Source of the DNA: an uncultured Lachnospiraceae bacterium
GTDB lineage: Bacteria; Bacillota; Clostridia; Lachnospirales; Lachnospiraceae
Reading direction: 5' to 3'
Length of the DNA: 6,412 nucleotides
Assembly: GCA_945836565.1 (NCBI GenBank)
Contig: CAMALN010000100.1
Span: 1-6,412, forward strand
A program made the position numbers and the translations under genes. The notes under the pieces were generated by a model. The model was not told the DNA's origin. It ran no database searches and worked only from the letters and a program-made list of their open reading frames with translations. Shown here piece by piece: positions 1 to 6,412 of this stretch; the stretch's first letter is position 1, and every line of letters starts with the position of its first letter.

Positions 1-14
1 TGTCGCAGTGCTCA

Positions 15-1742
15 TTAGAGCATATTATCAATCATTTTCAAAACCGCTTTTCCGAATTCTTCCGAAAGCTTCTGTGCTTCCTCCAAGCTCTTTCCTATTA
101 CACCGTAATAGAACTTAACCTTTGGTTCAGTTCCTGATGGACGCACGCAAAGCCATGAACCATCAGCCATATCATAGTAAACTACATTCGAGTTTGGAAG
201 TCCTGTAGGAAGCACTACCTTAGTTCTCATATTTGTAGCTGTATCGTTTGAATAATTCCTTGCCCACAATATCTCGTGGCCGGCTATTTCTCTTGGAGTA
301 TGTGCCTTAAGGGTGTTCATTATGCTCTGAATCTTCTCAAGACCGTCTATACCCTTAAGAGTCACTGTCTTAATGTCATCCACATGATATCCATATTTAT
401 CATACATCTGAATCATTGCATCCCAAAGAGTCATATCAAGGGACTTGTAATAAGCTGCTGCCTCACAAAGTGCCATAGTTGCAACGATTGCGTCCTTATC
501 TCTTGCATGAGTTCCGATAAGGCATCCATAGCTCTCCTCGAATCCAAAGAGATAGGTTCCCTTTTTCTTCTGCTCAAAGCCGAGTATCTGCTGTCCGATA
601 TACTTGAAGCCGGTAAGAACCTCTATAAGCTCTACACCATAGTGCTTAGCCATCTCATTTACAAGGTTTGTAGTTACGATAGTCTTGATAAGACAGCCAT
701 CAGCAGGAAGTCCCTTTGTAGCCTTTGTCTGACCAATTTCATAATCAGCAAGGAGACTTCCGGACATATTTCCTGTAAGGCAGTGGTACTCACCTTCCTT
801 ATCCTTTACATATACACCAAGTCTGTCTGCATCCGGATCAGTTGCGAGAACTATATCCGCATCCTTTTCCTTTGCAAGTGCAAGTGCAAGCTCAAATGCC
901 TCTGCCGCCTCAGGGTTCGGATAGCTTACCGTAGGGAAGTTTCCGTCAGGAAGCTCCTGCTCCGGCACCACATATACATTCTCAAACCCAAGCTCGCTAA
1001 GGATTCTTCTGGCAGGAATATTTCCTGTACCATGAAGCGGAGTATATACTATCTTGATATCCTTAGCGTATTTGTCTATGCAATCCTGATGTATAACAAG
1101 CTTCTTAAGCTCCGCTATATATGCATCATCTACCTCTTTGCCTATTACTTCATACAAGCCTGCGGCGATAGCCTCCTCCTTTGGCATAGTCTTGGCATCC
1201 TGAACACTGATTGACTTTACCTCCTTCATGATTGCTACGTCATGAGGCGGCGTAATCTGCGCGCCATCCTCCCAGTATACCTTGTAGCCGTTATACTCAG
1301 GTGGGTTGTGGCTGGCTGTAACATTGATACCTGCTATACATTTAAGGTGTCTTACCGCAAATGAAAGCTCAGGTGTAGGTCTAAGTGATTCGAAAATATA
1401 TGCCTTTATACCATTCGCTGCCAGCACACAGGCTGCAACATCTGCAAATTCAGGCGAGAAGTTTCTGGAATCATAAGCAATTGCAACTCCTCTGCTCTGC
1501 TTCTTTCTCTTTATAATATAATTTGCAAGTCCCTGTGTAGCCTTAGCTACAACATAATCATTCATACGATTGGTACCTGCGCCTATTATTCCTCTAAGGC
1601 CCGCTGTACCAAATTCAAGATCAGCATAGAAACGCTCTTTGATCTCCTTATCATCATCCTTGATAGCCAAGAGCTCTGCCCTTGTTGCTTCGCTGAAGAA
1701 AGGATTCGTTGACCACTCCTCATACACCTTCTTGTAATCCAT
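15..1742 (-). CDS. pgcA: Phosphoglucomutase / phosphomannomutase (alpha-D-phosphohexomutase family), PgcA type
   Basis: This cytoplasmic enzyme interconverts glucose 1-phosphate and glucose 6-phosphate, and possibly the mannose phosphates, supplying sugar nucleotides for envelope polysaccharide and storage glycan. The 575 residues match the usual length of Bacillus-type PgcA and show all four family signatures. These are GTAGLRG at residues 45-51, the phosphoserine loop TASHNP at 142-147 (Ser144 is phosphorylated), the metal loop DPDADR at 302-307, the sugar-binding loop GFEESYG at 400-406, and the phosphate-binding RPSGTEPK at 534-541. RPTPELSFAVR (121-131) and the N-terminal EFGTAGLRG context resemble B. 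subtilis PgcA closely, from memory. The ATG start is firm: AAGGAGG (1749-1755) lies 6 bases upstream. The gene is complete, with its TAA at 15-17. It lies 26 bases after the PEGA lipoprotein gene with no terminator between, so the two are probably co-transcribed. Glucose versus mannose preference cannot be read from the sequence. Confidence 0.96.
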   Translation of the reverse strand: MDYKKVYEEWSTNPFFSEATRAELLAIKDDDKEIKERFYADLEFGTAGLRGIIGAGTNRMNDYVVAKATQGLANYIIKRKKQSRGVAIAYDSRNFSPEFADVAACVLAANGIKAYIFESLRPTPELSFAVRHLKCIAGINVTASHNPPEYNGYKVYWEDGAQITPPHDVAIMKEVKSISVQDAKTMPKEEAIAAGLYEVIGKEVDDAYIAELKKLVIHQDCIDKYAKDIKIVYTPLHGTGNIPARRILSELGFENVYVVPEQELPDGNFPTVSYPNPEAAEAFELALALAKEKDADIVLATDPDADRLGVYVKDKEGEYHCLTGNMSGSLLADYEIGQTKATKGLPADGCLIKTIVTTNLVNEMAKHYGVELIEVLTGFKYIGQQILGFEQKKKGTYLFGFEESYGCLIGTHARDKDAIVATMALCEAAAYYKSLDMTLWDAMIQMYDKYGYHVDDIKTVTLKGIDGLEKIQSIMNTLKAHTPREIAGHEILWARNYSNDTATNMRTKVVLPTGLPNSNVVYYDMADGSWLCVRPSGTEPKVKFYYGVIGKSLEEAQKLSEEFGKAVLKMIDNML

Positions 1743-1768
1743 AATGTGCCTCCTTAATTATTATCATG

Positions 1769-3109
1769 TTACTCAATAATTTCTGTATCCCCTGTTATCG
1801 GAACCAAATCAGCCAGGGTATACGTGTCATTGTTTCCATCATCCAACGACTGTATAGTGTAGCTTTTTATAAGGTATCCGCTTTTATATAATGTAACAGT
1901 ATGTGTACCCACAGTTTTCCCAAAAGTCACAGGCGACATACCAACATACTCTCCATCCACATATACTCCTACTCCTTCAGGGGAGCTTATAGTAATGGTG
2001 TTGTTAGTCGCAACCTTTTCAGTTATCGGTACCTCTGTCGTGCTTGTGGCAGTATCACTATCTGTAGTATTATCCTCTGTCGTACCATCCTCTGTTGTAC
2101 TCTCACTCTTTTGAGCAAGCTCTATCTTGTAGGTTTTCACTGTATCCTCCAGTGTCACCCTTCTGACATATGTATTATAGCCCGATGCCATAACCTTTAT
2201 CATATAGCTGCCATAATATCCCGAATATGCGTGTTCTGTCTGCCGTACATTGTTCACATACAAATCCGCTTCTGCCGGCGTAATCTCGCATATGATTGTT
2301 CCTCTCGGAATAGCTATATCATATACATCTACTTCTGTCTCCTTGCCCTTGGTCACAACAACATTTTCCTTGCTGCCTATGTAACCATTCCTGCTTAGAG
2401 TGAGTGTATATGTTCCTTCACCCACTGCAACCAGCATATCAGGTGTTACGGGAACTATTACGCCGTGTCCTATCTCAACCATTCCGCCTACGTAGGTATC
2501 CTGATTCTTCAGTCTGACATAGCCATGCCCCTTCGTTACCATAATAGACATAAGCTTATCGCCATACAGATTCAAGGTAACCTCATCCTCTGTATTTACC
2601 TCTAGCATATCTATCTCTTTATCGCCATCATAGGCTCTCGCATATTCAGAGACGCTGCATTTCGTACCCTTATACACTGCATTTGTGCCATCAGCGCTTA
2701 TAGCAAGCTTCGTCACTCCCGTACGTCGTACGGCTTTACTGCTTTGCTGTAGCTTGGTAAGCTTTTTCGTATCGGAATAATATGTGACATCCATAATCTC
2801 GCCACACTGTAGCTGTTCGATGTTCATAGCATTTCCATGAGAATTGGTTATATCAACTCCGCCGTGATATCCCAAGCTATATGTAACACCTGTCATACAG
2901 TCTACAAAATCAATCACACCCGTTTCCGCATCTATCTTATCTATAAATGCAGTAACAGTAAGCTCCTCATGCTCAACGGAAACAGCTATCTGCTCATCCT
3001 CATATACCCTGACATTATTTTCCTTCTGTCCGCAGCCACCGACTGCAAGGCACACAAAAACCACCAGGGCTATGATATTCCACTTATACTTTTGTGTCTT
3101 ATCTGTCAT
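1769..3109 (-). CDS. PEGA-domain surface lipoprotein of unknown function
   Basis: This is a predicted membrane-anchored lipoprotein exposed outside the cell. The start is uncertain. The open frame extends to a TTG at 3136 with no ribosome binding site, and to an ATG at 3124 directly abutting AAGGA. The ATG at 3109 is preferred because it gives a normal lipoprotein signal peptide. That peptide has basic residues, then the hydrophobic run IIALVVFVCLAVGG, and lipobox Cys26 (VGGC). The rest is beta-rich. From residue 31 to about 195 there are two weakly similar beta units that I cannot assign. Next come three PEGA-like repeats at about 196-265, 269-332 and 371-431. Each has the core pattern T/M-x-L/V-x-x-S-G-Y (for example GTYTLTLSRNGY and THTVTLYKSGY), and the last is the most canonical (SPEGVGVYVDGEYVG). 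A Thr/Glu/Asp-rich linker of TTED-like units (about 336-368) separates repeats 2 and 3 and may be flexible or modified. PEGA domains are known from surface proteins, but no activity is implied. The gene has its own promoter at 3163-3191 and precedes pgcA. Confidence 0.85.
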   Translation of the reverse strand: MTDKTQKYKWNIIALVVFVCLAVGGCGQKENNVRVYEDEQIAVSVEHEELTVTAFIDKIDAETGVIDFVDCMTGVTYSLGYHGGVDITNSHGNAMNIEQLQCGEIMDVTYYSDTKKLTKLQQSSKAVRRTGVTKLAISADGTNAVYKGTKCSVSEYARAYDGDKEIDMLEVNTEDEVTLNLYGDKLMSIMVTKGHGYVRLKNQDTYVGGMVEIGHGVIVPVTPDMLVAVGEGTYTLTLSRNGYIGSKENVVVTKGKETEVDVYDIAIPRGTIICEITPAEADLYVNNVRQTEHAYSGYYGSYMIKVMASGYNTYVRRVTLEDTVKTYKIELAQKSESTTEDGTTEDNTTDSDTATSTTEVPITEKVATNNTITISSPEGVGVYVDGEYVGMSPVTFGKTVGTHTVTLYKSGYLIKSYTIQSLDDGNNDTYTLADLVPITGDTEIIE

Positions 3110-3162
3110 ATACGAAATACCCATTCCTTCATGCAAACAAACAATAGGGCAATATCTAATGT

Positions 3163-3191
3163 ATTATACAAGAAATTTTCCTAAATGTGAA
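3163..3191 (-). promoter_or_regulatory. Sigma-A-type promoter for the PEGA lipoprotein-pgcA unit
   Basis: On the minus strand, TTCACA (3186-3191) matches five of six bases of the TTGACA -35 box. A 17-base spacer separates it from a perfect TATAAT (3163-3168). The -35 box lies within the last codons of the CotS-like gene. Transcription should start near 3156, about 47 bases before the preferred ATG at 3109. No terminator is visible between the CotS-like gene and this promoter, so read-through from upstream is also possible. Confidence 0.75.
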
Positions 3192-4206
3192 GAAATATAT
3201 TGCGAAATTTGTCTAATATTTGTCTCTTTTTTTCCTCTCCGCTAATTATCTTACCGATTTTTTCAAGAAATACAGGTGATATTCTCATTTTTGAAGAATT
3301 TATATACTGACTGCTAAGCTTATAAAATTTCTCCGGATAAGCAAAAAGAAGATACATATATCTCAAATCCTCATACGACAATGGAATGTAAGAATTATAG
3401 GTTTCTATTATTTCCTTCAAAATGTTGAAATCATAACCATTTTTCTCGACAATCTTTCTCGAAAAATAGTAAAGATCCGCAAGCTGGTTACCCACATAAA
3501 ATCTGTCAAAGCCTGTTGTGGCAACATAGCTCCTACCCTCTCTGTGACACATCAATACACTATGATTATTGTAATTACCATGGCAATACCCTATATGCTC
3601 TATCGCACTTTTTCTGTATGTCTCGTCCTCCAGAAGCTTGCGCAGCCTGCGTTCACACTCCAATGCCTGCGCATAGAAGCCTTCATATACTTTTATATAC
3701 AATTCTTCAAATTTTTGCTTTGGGCTGACCTTGCCGATATAACCTCTAACCCTCTTTAGTTCTCTGTTTCGTTTCTGAAAATCATTGTCATCCCTTATCA
3801 CATGATATGTATCCGAGCTTTCCTCACTAACCCTCATCCACACCCTTCTTCCGGCTCGGTGCAGATAAGCCAGATTCTCAACCGCCATCATTACCTCGGT
3901 CATATTTGAAGAGCTCATTTCCCGTCCTTGAAAATATCTTCTCATCACAAAACAGTTACCATACCTGTCCGGAGTAAAAAGCTCCTCATCAGTATTCATC
4001 ACGCACCTGTCAATATTTTCAAACCCCTCCTCGTACAGTCTTTCCTTGAACACATATTCCGAGCGCAATCTGCTCTCGCCAGTTTCCATCGGGCGAAGCT
4101 GCATAGCGCCCGCATCAGTTTCTATAATCTGAGCATATCTTCCCTTGCTGCTTCCGACAATATGTACATTATAACACTCAAAAACCTCTGACAGCTTTTC
4201 ACCCAA
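3181..4206 (-). CDS. CotS-like spore coat family protein, kinase fold, probable pseudokinase
   Basis: The 341 residues follow the CotS / YsxE layout, a spore-coat branch of the aminoglycoside phosphotransferase-like kinase fold. The N-lobe runs to about residue 90. It is followed by a GRE element (94-96), a LAYLH helix (112-116), a catalytic-loop-like HGNYNNHSV (209-217), TGFDRF (231-236) and ADLYYFSRK (243-251). Several positions used by active kinases differ. The beta-3 lysine position is Arg38 (QLRP), the catalytic Asp position is Asn211 (HGN), the loop Asn position is Ser216, and the first residue of the DFD-like motif is Gly232. ATP chemistry is therefore unlikely, and a structural role in the spore coat is a reasonable guess. 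The TTG at 4206 is chosen as start because AAGGGGG (4215-4221) sits 8 bases upstream and homologues, as I recall them, begin near here. The longer frame from the ATG at 4227 would encode part of a terminator hairpin. A sigma-E-like promoter is proposed at 4239-4267. A CotS-like gene does not by itself prove that the organism sporulates. Confidence 0.8.
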   Translation of the reverse strand: MGEKLSEVFECYNVHIVGSSKGRYAQIIETDAGAMQLRPMETGESRLRSEYVFKERLYEEGFENIDRCVMNTDEELFTPDRYGNCFVMRRYFQGREMSSSNMTEVMMAVENLAYLHRAGRRVWMRVSEESSDTYHVIRDDNDFQKRNRELKRVRGYIGKVSPKQKFEELYIKVYEGFYAQALECERRLRKLLEDETYRKSAIEHIGYCHGNYNNHSVLMCHREGRSYVATTGFDRFYVGNQLADLYYFSRKIVEKNGYDFNILKEIIETYNSYIPLSYEDLRYMYLLFAYPEKFYKLSSQYINSSKMRISPVFLEKIGKIISGEEKKRQILDKFRNIFLHI

Positions 4207-4256
4207 AACAAAAACCCCCTTCAACATAAACCTTTTTAAGTTTATGTTAAAGGGAG
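4205..4256 (-). terminator. Rho-independent terminator of the rluA-family/cca operon, overlapping the next gene's start
   Basis: In minus-strand RNA, 4240-4256 pairs with 4215-4231. This gives a 17-bp stem with two G-U wobbles (4222/4249 and 4216/4255) and an 8-base loop (4232-4239). The tract UUUUUGUUUU (4214-4205) follows at once. The stem begins 11 bases after the cca stop codon. Read on the plus strand, the two wobbles become C/A mismatches and no U-tract follows, so it works in the minus direction only. The 3' arm and U-tract also contain the ribosome binding site and TTG start of the CotS-like gene. Confidence 0.9.
4215..4221 (-). promoter_or_regulatory. Ribosome binding site deciding the CotS-like start
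   Basis: AAGGGGG on the minus strand matches AAGGAGG at six of seven bases, and the odd base can still wobble-pair with 16S rRNA. It lies 8 bases before the TTG at 4206. The ATG at 4227 has only AAAAAGG three bases upstream, which is too close. This site is part of the 3' arm of the terminator stem and would be paired in any transcript reading in from cca. Confidence 0.65.
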
Positions 4257-4267
4257 CCCATATATAC
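4239..4267 (-). promoter_or_regulatory. Possible sporulation sigma-E-type promoter for the CotS-like gene
   Basis: On the minus strand, GTATATA (4261-4267) is separated by 14 bases from CATAAACT (4239-4246). The Bacillus sigma-E consensus is about KMATATT, 14 bases, CATACANT. The -10 matches seven of eight bases and the -35 five of seven. The -10 lies in the 5' arm of the terminator hairpin and the -35 follows the cca stop codon directly. Transcription would begin near 4232-4233, in the hairpin loop. AT-rich sequence gives such matches by chance, so the call rests partly on a CotS-family gene following. Confidence 0.45.
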
Positions 4268-5638
4268 CTATTCTTTTTTACTATTAGCTATAAGCTCCTT
4301 CGCCCTTTTAATCAGATACTCTTTTTCATTTGCTGATGGTTCATCTATAACCTCATCCAAAAGCTTATTTAATATATAACCTATCTCCTTGCCGGGCTTT
4401 AAACCAAGCTCAATAAGCTCCTTACCACCTATCTTAAGGTCACTTATATAGATAGCCTGTTCTTCCTCCATAGCTTTCTCATATAATTCTTCAAGCCGTC
4501 TCACCTGAGCCAGGCTCTTGTCAGAATTATATCCGCTCTGACCGGCTATATCTGCTTTTCTTACAGCGATAAAATCAGAGAAATTTTCCCTTCCAAGCTT
4601 TGCCAGAAAATTGCGGAATGTCTTTGGCGACATGTTAGAGCCCATACCATAATCATGATATTGCACAAGCCTGCACACTGCTTCTATTGTATAATTATCA
4701 AGCTTAAGACGGCGCAATACCATTCTCGCAATCTGCGAGCTCTTCTCGGGATGATTGTAAAAATGATCTATGCCTTTTTTGTCAGTCGTCTTACAGTCCG
4801 GCTTACCACTATCATGCAGAAGCACCGCGTACCTTAATATCTTGGTTGCAGGCACATTCTTCATAGCCTCTATGGTATGCATGCCCACATCAAATTTGTG
4901 GTATGGATTATTCTGCTTTGTCTCAAGCATCTTATCAAGCTCAGGAAGTATAATCGAAGTAAGCCCCAGCTTGTATGCATCAACCAGTCTCTCCGGGTGA
5001 TTAGATGTGATAAGCTTTGTAAGCTCAACCTGTATTCTCTCTGCACTGATATCCTTAAGATATTTTGCATGGGTAGAGATTGCATTTTCCGTATCCTTGC
5101 ATATATCAAAGTCAAGCTGTGCCGCAAATCTTACCGCTCGAAGTATGCGCAGCGCATCCTCGTCAAACCGCTCATCCGCAATACCCACGCATCTTATGAT
5201 GCCATTATCGAGGTCATCCATACCGCCAAATATATCTACTATCCCTGCCTCGTCATTGTACGCCATGGCATTGATAGTAAAATCTCTACGCTTCAAATCC
5301 TCTTCAAGATGCGATGTAAATGTCACATCCTTCGGTCTTCTGTGGTCCTCATACACGCCGTCAACTCTGTAGGTGGTTACCTCATAGGTCTCAAGCTTGT
5401 CGCTTCCCGGCGGATATATAAGCACTGTAACTGTACCATGCTGTATGCCCGTATCGACCGTTCTTCTGAATATCTCTTTCATCTGCTCCGGCTTCGCATC
5501 AGTGGTTATATCCCAGTCATTCGGAATCTTACCAAGCAGACAATCTCTCACACATCCACCAACTATATATGCCTCAAAGCCATGCTTATTCAGTTCTTCA
5601 ATTATGCATCTTGCGCCATATGGCATATCTATATTCAT
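4268..5638 (-). CDS. cca: CCA-adding tRNA nucleotidyltransferase (class II) with HD domain
   Basis: This cytoplasmic enzyme adds or repairs the 3'-terminal CCA of tRNAs using CTP and ATP. The 456 residues show the class II nucleotidyltransferase plan. GGCVRD is at 27-32, the catalytic metal carboxylates are Asp41 and Asp43 in NDWDITTDA, RRDFTINAMAY is at 117-127, and the nucleotide-selecting EDALRILRAVRFAA is at 160-173, followed by ERIQVEL (200-206). An HD-type domain follows, with YHKFDVGMHT (246-255), LLHDSGKP (273-280) and YHD (327-329). This arrangement is usual for longer clostridial Cca proteins, and phosphohydrolase activity is possible but untested here. Poly(A) polymerase is the alternative within the family. 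The CCA role is favoured because Gram-positive clostridia normally carry this enzyme in this form. The ATG at 5638 is used: a weak GGGA (5646-5649) lies 7 bases upstream and the previous stop codon is 3 bases away, so translational coupling is likely. A second in-frame ATG (5626) has no ribosome binding site. The gene ends at the terminator at 4205-4256. Confidence 0.94.
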   Translation of the reverse strand: MNIDMPYGARCIIEELNKHGFEAYIVGGCVRDCLLGKIPNDWDITTDAKPEQMKEIFRRTVDTGIQHGTVTVLIYPPGSDKLETYEVTTYRVDGVYEDHRRPKDVTFTSHLEEDLKRRDFTINAMAYNDEAGIVDIFGGMDDLDNGIIRCVGIADERFDEDALRILRAVRFAAQLDFDICKDTENAISTHAKYLKDISAERIQVELTKLITSNHPERLVDAYKLGLTSIILPELDKMLETKQNNPYHKFDVGMHTIEAMKNVPATKILRYAVLLHDSGKPDCKTTDKKGIDHFYNHPEKSSQIARMVLRRLKLDNYTIEAVCRLVQYHDYGMGSNMSPKTFRNFLAKLGRENFSDFIAVRKADIAGQSGYNSDKSLAQVRRLEELYEKAMEEEQAIYISDLKIGGKELIELGLKPGKEIGYILNKLLDEVIDEPSANEKEYLIKRAKELIANSKKE

Positions 5639-5641
5639 ATG

Positions 5642-6346
5642 TTATTCCCATTCATCCATTTCTATTAAATCAAATGCCTCACCCTCAGGCTCAGCCTTAA
5701 ATACAAGCTCTTCCCCGGTATAAGGATGAACCAGCTCTATCCTTGAGCTGTAAAGTCCTATCTGGAAATACCTCCTCTTTGTCTTCGCAAAGATAGGATT
5801 GTATTTTGTATCTCCCCACAGACCACAGCCCTGATTCGCAAGCTGTACCCTTATCTGATGATGTCTTCCGGTTTCAAGCTCTATCAGCACATAGCTAAAC
5901 ACGCCCTCGTTAGTCTCAAATACATCCAGCACCTCATAATAAAGAGTGGCCTTCTTGGCACCCTTGGTTCCCTTCGGCACTATCTTTGATGTGTTTGTCT
6001 TAGGATCTCTCACCATATAATCCGTAAGCTCGCCGTCGTAATCAGGCAACTCACCTGTTATTACGGCTTGGTAGTATTTGGTTATCTCACCCTCCTGCAT
6101 CATATCAGACAGCTTGGCAGCAGCCTCCTTCGTCTTGGCAAATATCATAACACCGCCAACCGGCTTGTCCAATCTGTGAATTACAGCAAGATACGGCTCC
6201 TCATCACTGTCTGAATTCTCAAACAGATAATTCTTCAATATACTTATCATATCCTCGTCATTTGACTTGTCAGCTTGGGAAGGTACCCCGTAAGGCTTGA
6301 CGCAGGCAAGCATATATTCGTCCTCGTATAAAATATCCAACTTCAT
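5642..6346 (-). CDS. RluA-family RNA pseudouridine synthase
   Basis: The enzyme isomerises specific uridines in rRNA or tRNA to pseudouridine. The 234 residues contain the catalytic motif HRLDKPVGG (57-65), with Asp60 as the expected nucleophile, and ETGRHHQIRVQL (158-169), which carries the family's conserved Arg/His element. WGDTKY (177-182) is the usual following motif. No S4 RNA-binding domain precedes the catalytic domain, so this is the short form of the family. The KPVGG version of motif II replaces the more common xxTSG, and I associate it with clostridial paralogues. The target base cannot be predicted, so no rlu symbol is given. The start is secure: GGAGG (6353-6357) lies 6 bases before the ATG, with a sigma-A promoter further upstream. 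Its stop codon is 3 bases before cca, giving a two-gene RNA-maturation operon. Confidence 0.93.
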   Translation of the reverse strand: MKLDILYEDEYMLACVKPYGVPSQADKSNDEDMISILKNYLFENSDSDEEPYLAVIHRLDKPVGGVMIFAKTKEAAAKLSDMMQEGEITKYYQAVITGELPDYDGELTDYMVRDPKTNTSKIVPKGTKGAKKATLYYEVLDVFETNEGVFSYVLIELETGRHHQIRVQLANQGCGLWGDTKYNPIFAKTKRRYFQIGLYSSRIELVHPYTGEELVFKAEPEGEAFDLIEMDEWE

Positions 6347-6381
6347 ATCGCACCTCCGTTTAACGGATAATTAGTCTGTAT

Positions 6382-6410
6382 ATTATACTTGCAATTTTGC
6401 GTTAATTCAA
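6382..6410 (-). promoter_or_regulatory. Sigma-A promoter of the pseudouridine synthase-cca operon
   Basis: On the minus strand, TTGAAT (6405-6410) matches four of six bases of the -35 box. A 17-base spacer leads to a perfect TATAAT (6382-6387). Transcription should begin near 6375, leaving a leader of roughly 29 bases that holds GGAGG at 6353-6357. No riboswitch or leader peptide fits in that length. Confidence 0.8.
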
Positions 6411-6412
6411 CA

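Noticed and set aside
1..14. Possible terminator or further gene after pgcA
   Set aside because: Only 14 bases remain, with no hairpin or start signal, so nothing can be said about what follows.
874..891. Short tandem repeat of GCAAGT-like hexamers
   Set aside because: It encodes Leu-Ala-Leu-Ala-Leu-Ala in a helix of PgcA. Three units of common codons are not a meaningful repeat.
276..1214. Long open frame on the plus strand opposite pgcA
   Set aside because: The translation is rich in Cys, Ile, Ser, Leu and Tyr with no family motif and no good ribosome binding site. It is the antisense of a fully conserved enzyme and is explained by that gene's codon use.
2719..2733. Perfect odd palindrome CCGTACG-T-CGTACGG inside the lipoprotein gene
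   Set aside because: Seven matched pairs at any position are expected about 0.4 times in a window this size. It lies within the coding sequence for AVRRTGV and no related copy was seen nearby.
4877..5668. Long open frame on the plus strand opposite cca, and a shorter minus-strand frame at 4870-5127
   Set aside because: Both are shadows of cca. Its catalytic motifs run uninterrupted through the region and the alternative translations show no recognisable domain.
6356..6366. Small palindrome CCGTT-T-AACGG just upstream of the pseudouridine synthase ribosome binding site
   Set aside because: It could form at most a 4-bp stem with a 3-base loop. It is too weak to be called an operator or a translational switch without other copies.

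Overview
The window looks like chromosomal DNA of a Clostridia member, most probably a Lachnospiraceae species. The evidence is moderate G+C, a Bacillus PgcA-type phosphohexomutase, a CotS-like protein of the kind I associate with this family, a PEGA-domain lipoprotein, and strong AGGAGG-type ribosome binding sites. The species cannot be named from the sequence. All five genes lie on the minus strand and fill nearly the whole window. There is no RNA gene, mobile element, CRISPR array or gene-free stretch above 300 bases.

In the direction of transcription (right to left), the order is as follows. A good sigma-A promoter (6382-6410) drives an RluA-family pseudouridine synthase (5642-6346). A class II CCA-adding tRNA nucleotidyltransferase with an HD domain (4268-5638) follows after a 3-base gap, so these two RNA-maturation genes form a likely operon. 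It ends in a strong intrinsic terminator (4205-4256) just after the cca stop codon. A CotS-like, kinase-fold protein (3181-4206) begins inside that terminator. A second good sigma-A promoter (3163-3191) overlaps the 3' end of that gene and drives a PEGA-repeat lipoprotein (1769-3109), then phosphoglucomutase/phosphomannomutase pgcA (15-1742). These two probably form a second operon. The window ends 14 bases after the pgcA stop codon.

Most of the content is ordinary housekeeping. The region that deserves attention is the cca / cotS-like junction at about 4205-4270. A 17-bp hairpin with a U-tract also carries the ribosome binding site and start codon of the next gene in its 3' arm and tail, and a sporulation sigma-E-like promoter across its 5' arm. 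Read-through RNA from cca would therefore fold and hide the ribosome binding site. RNA started at the internal promoter would lack the 5' arm and leave the site free. This would be a compact insulator between a vegetative operon and a sporulation-type gene. It is inferred from sequence only.

The CotS-like protein also has substitutions at most of the catalytic positions of its kinase fold, which suggests a pseudokinase. I found no convincing sign of a larger undescribed system.
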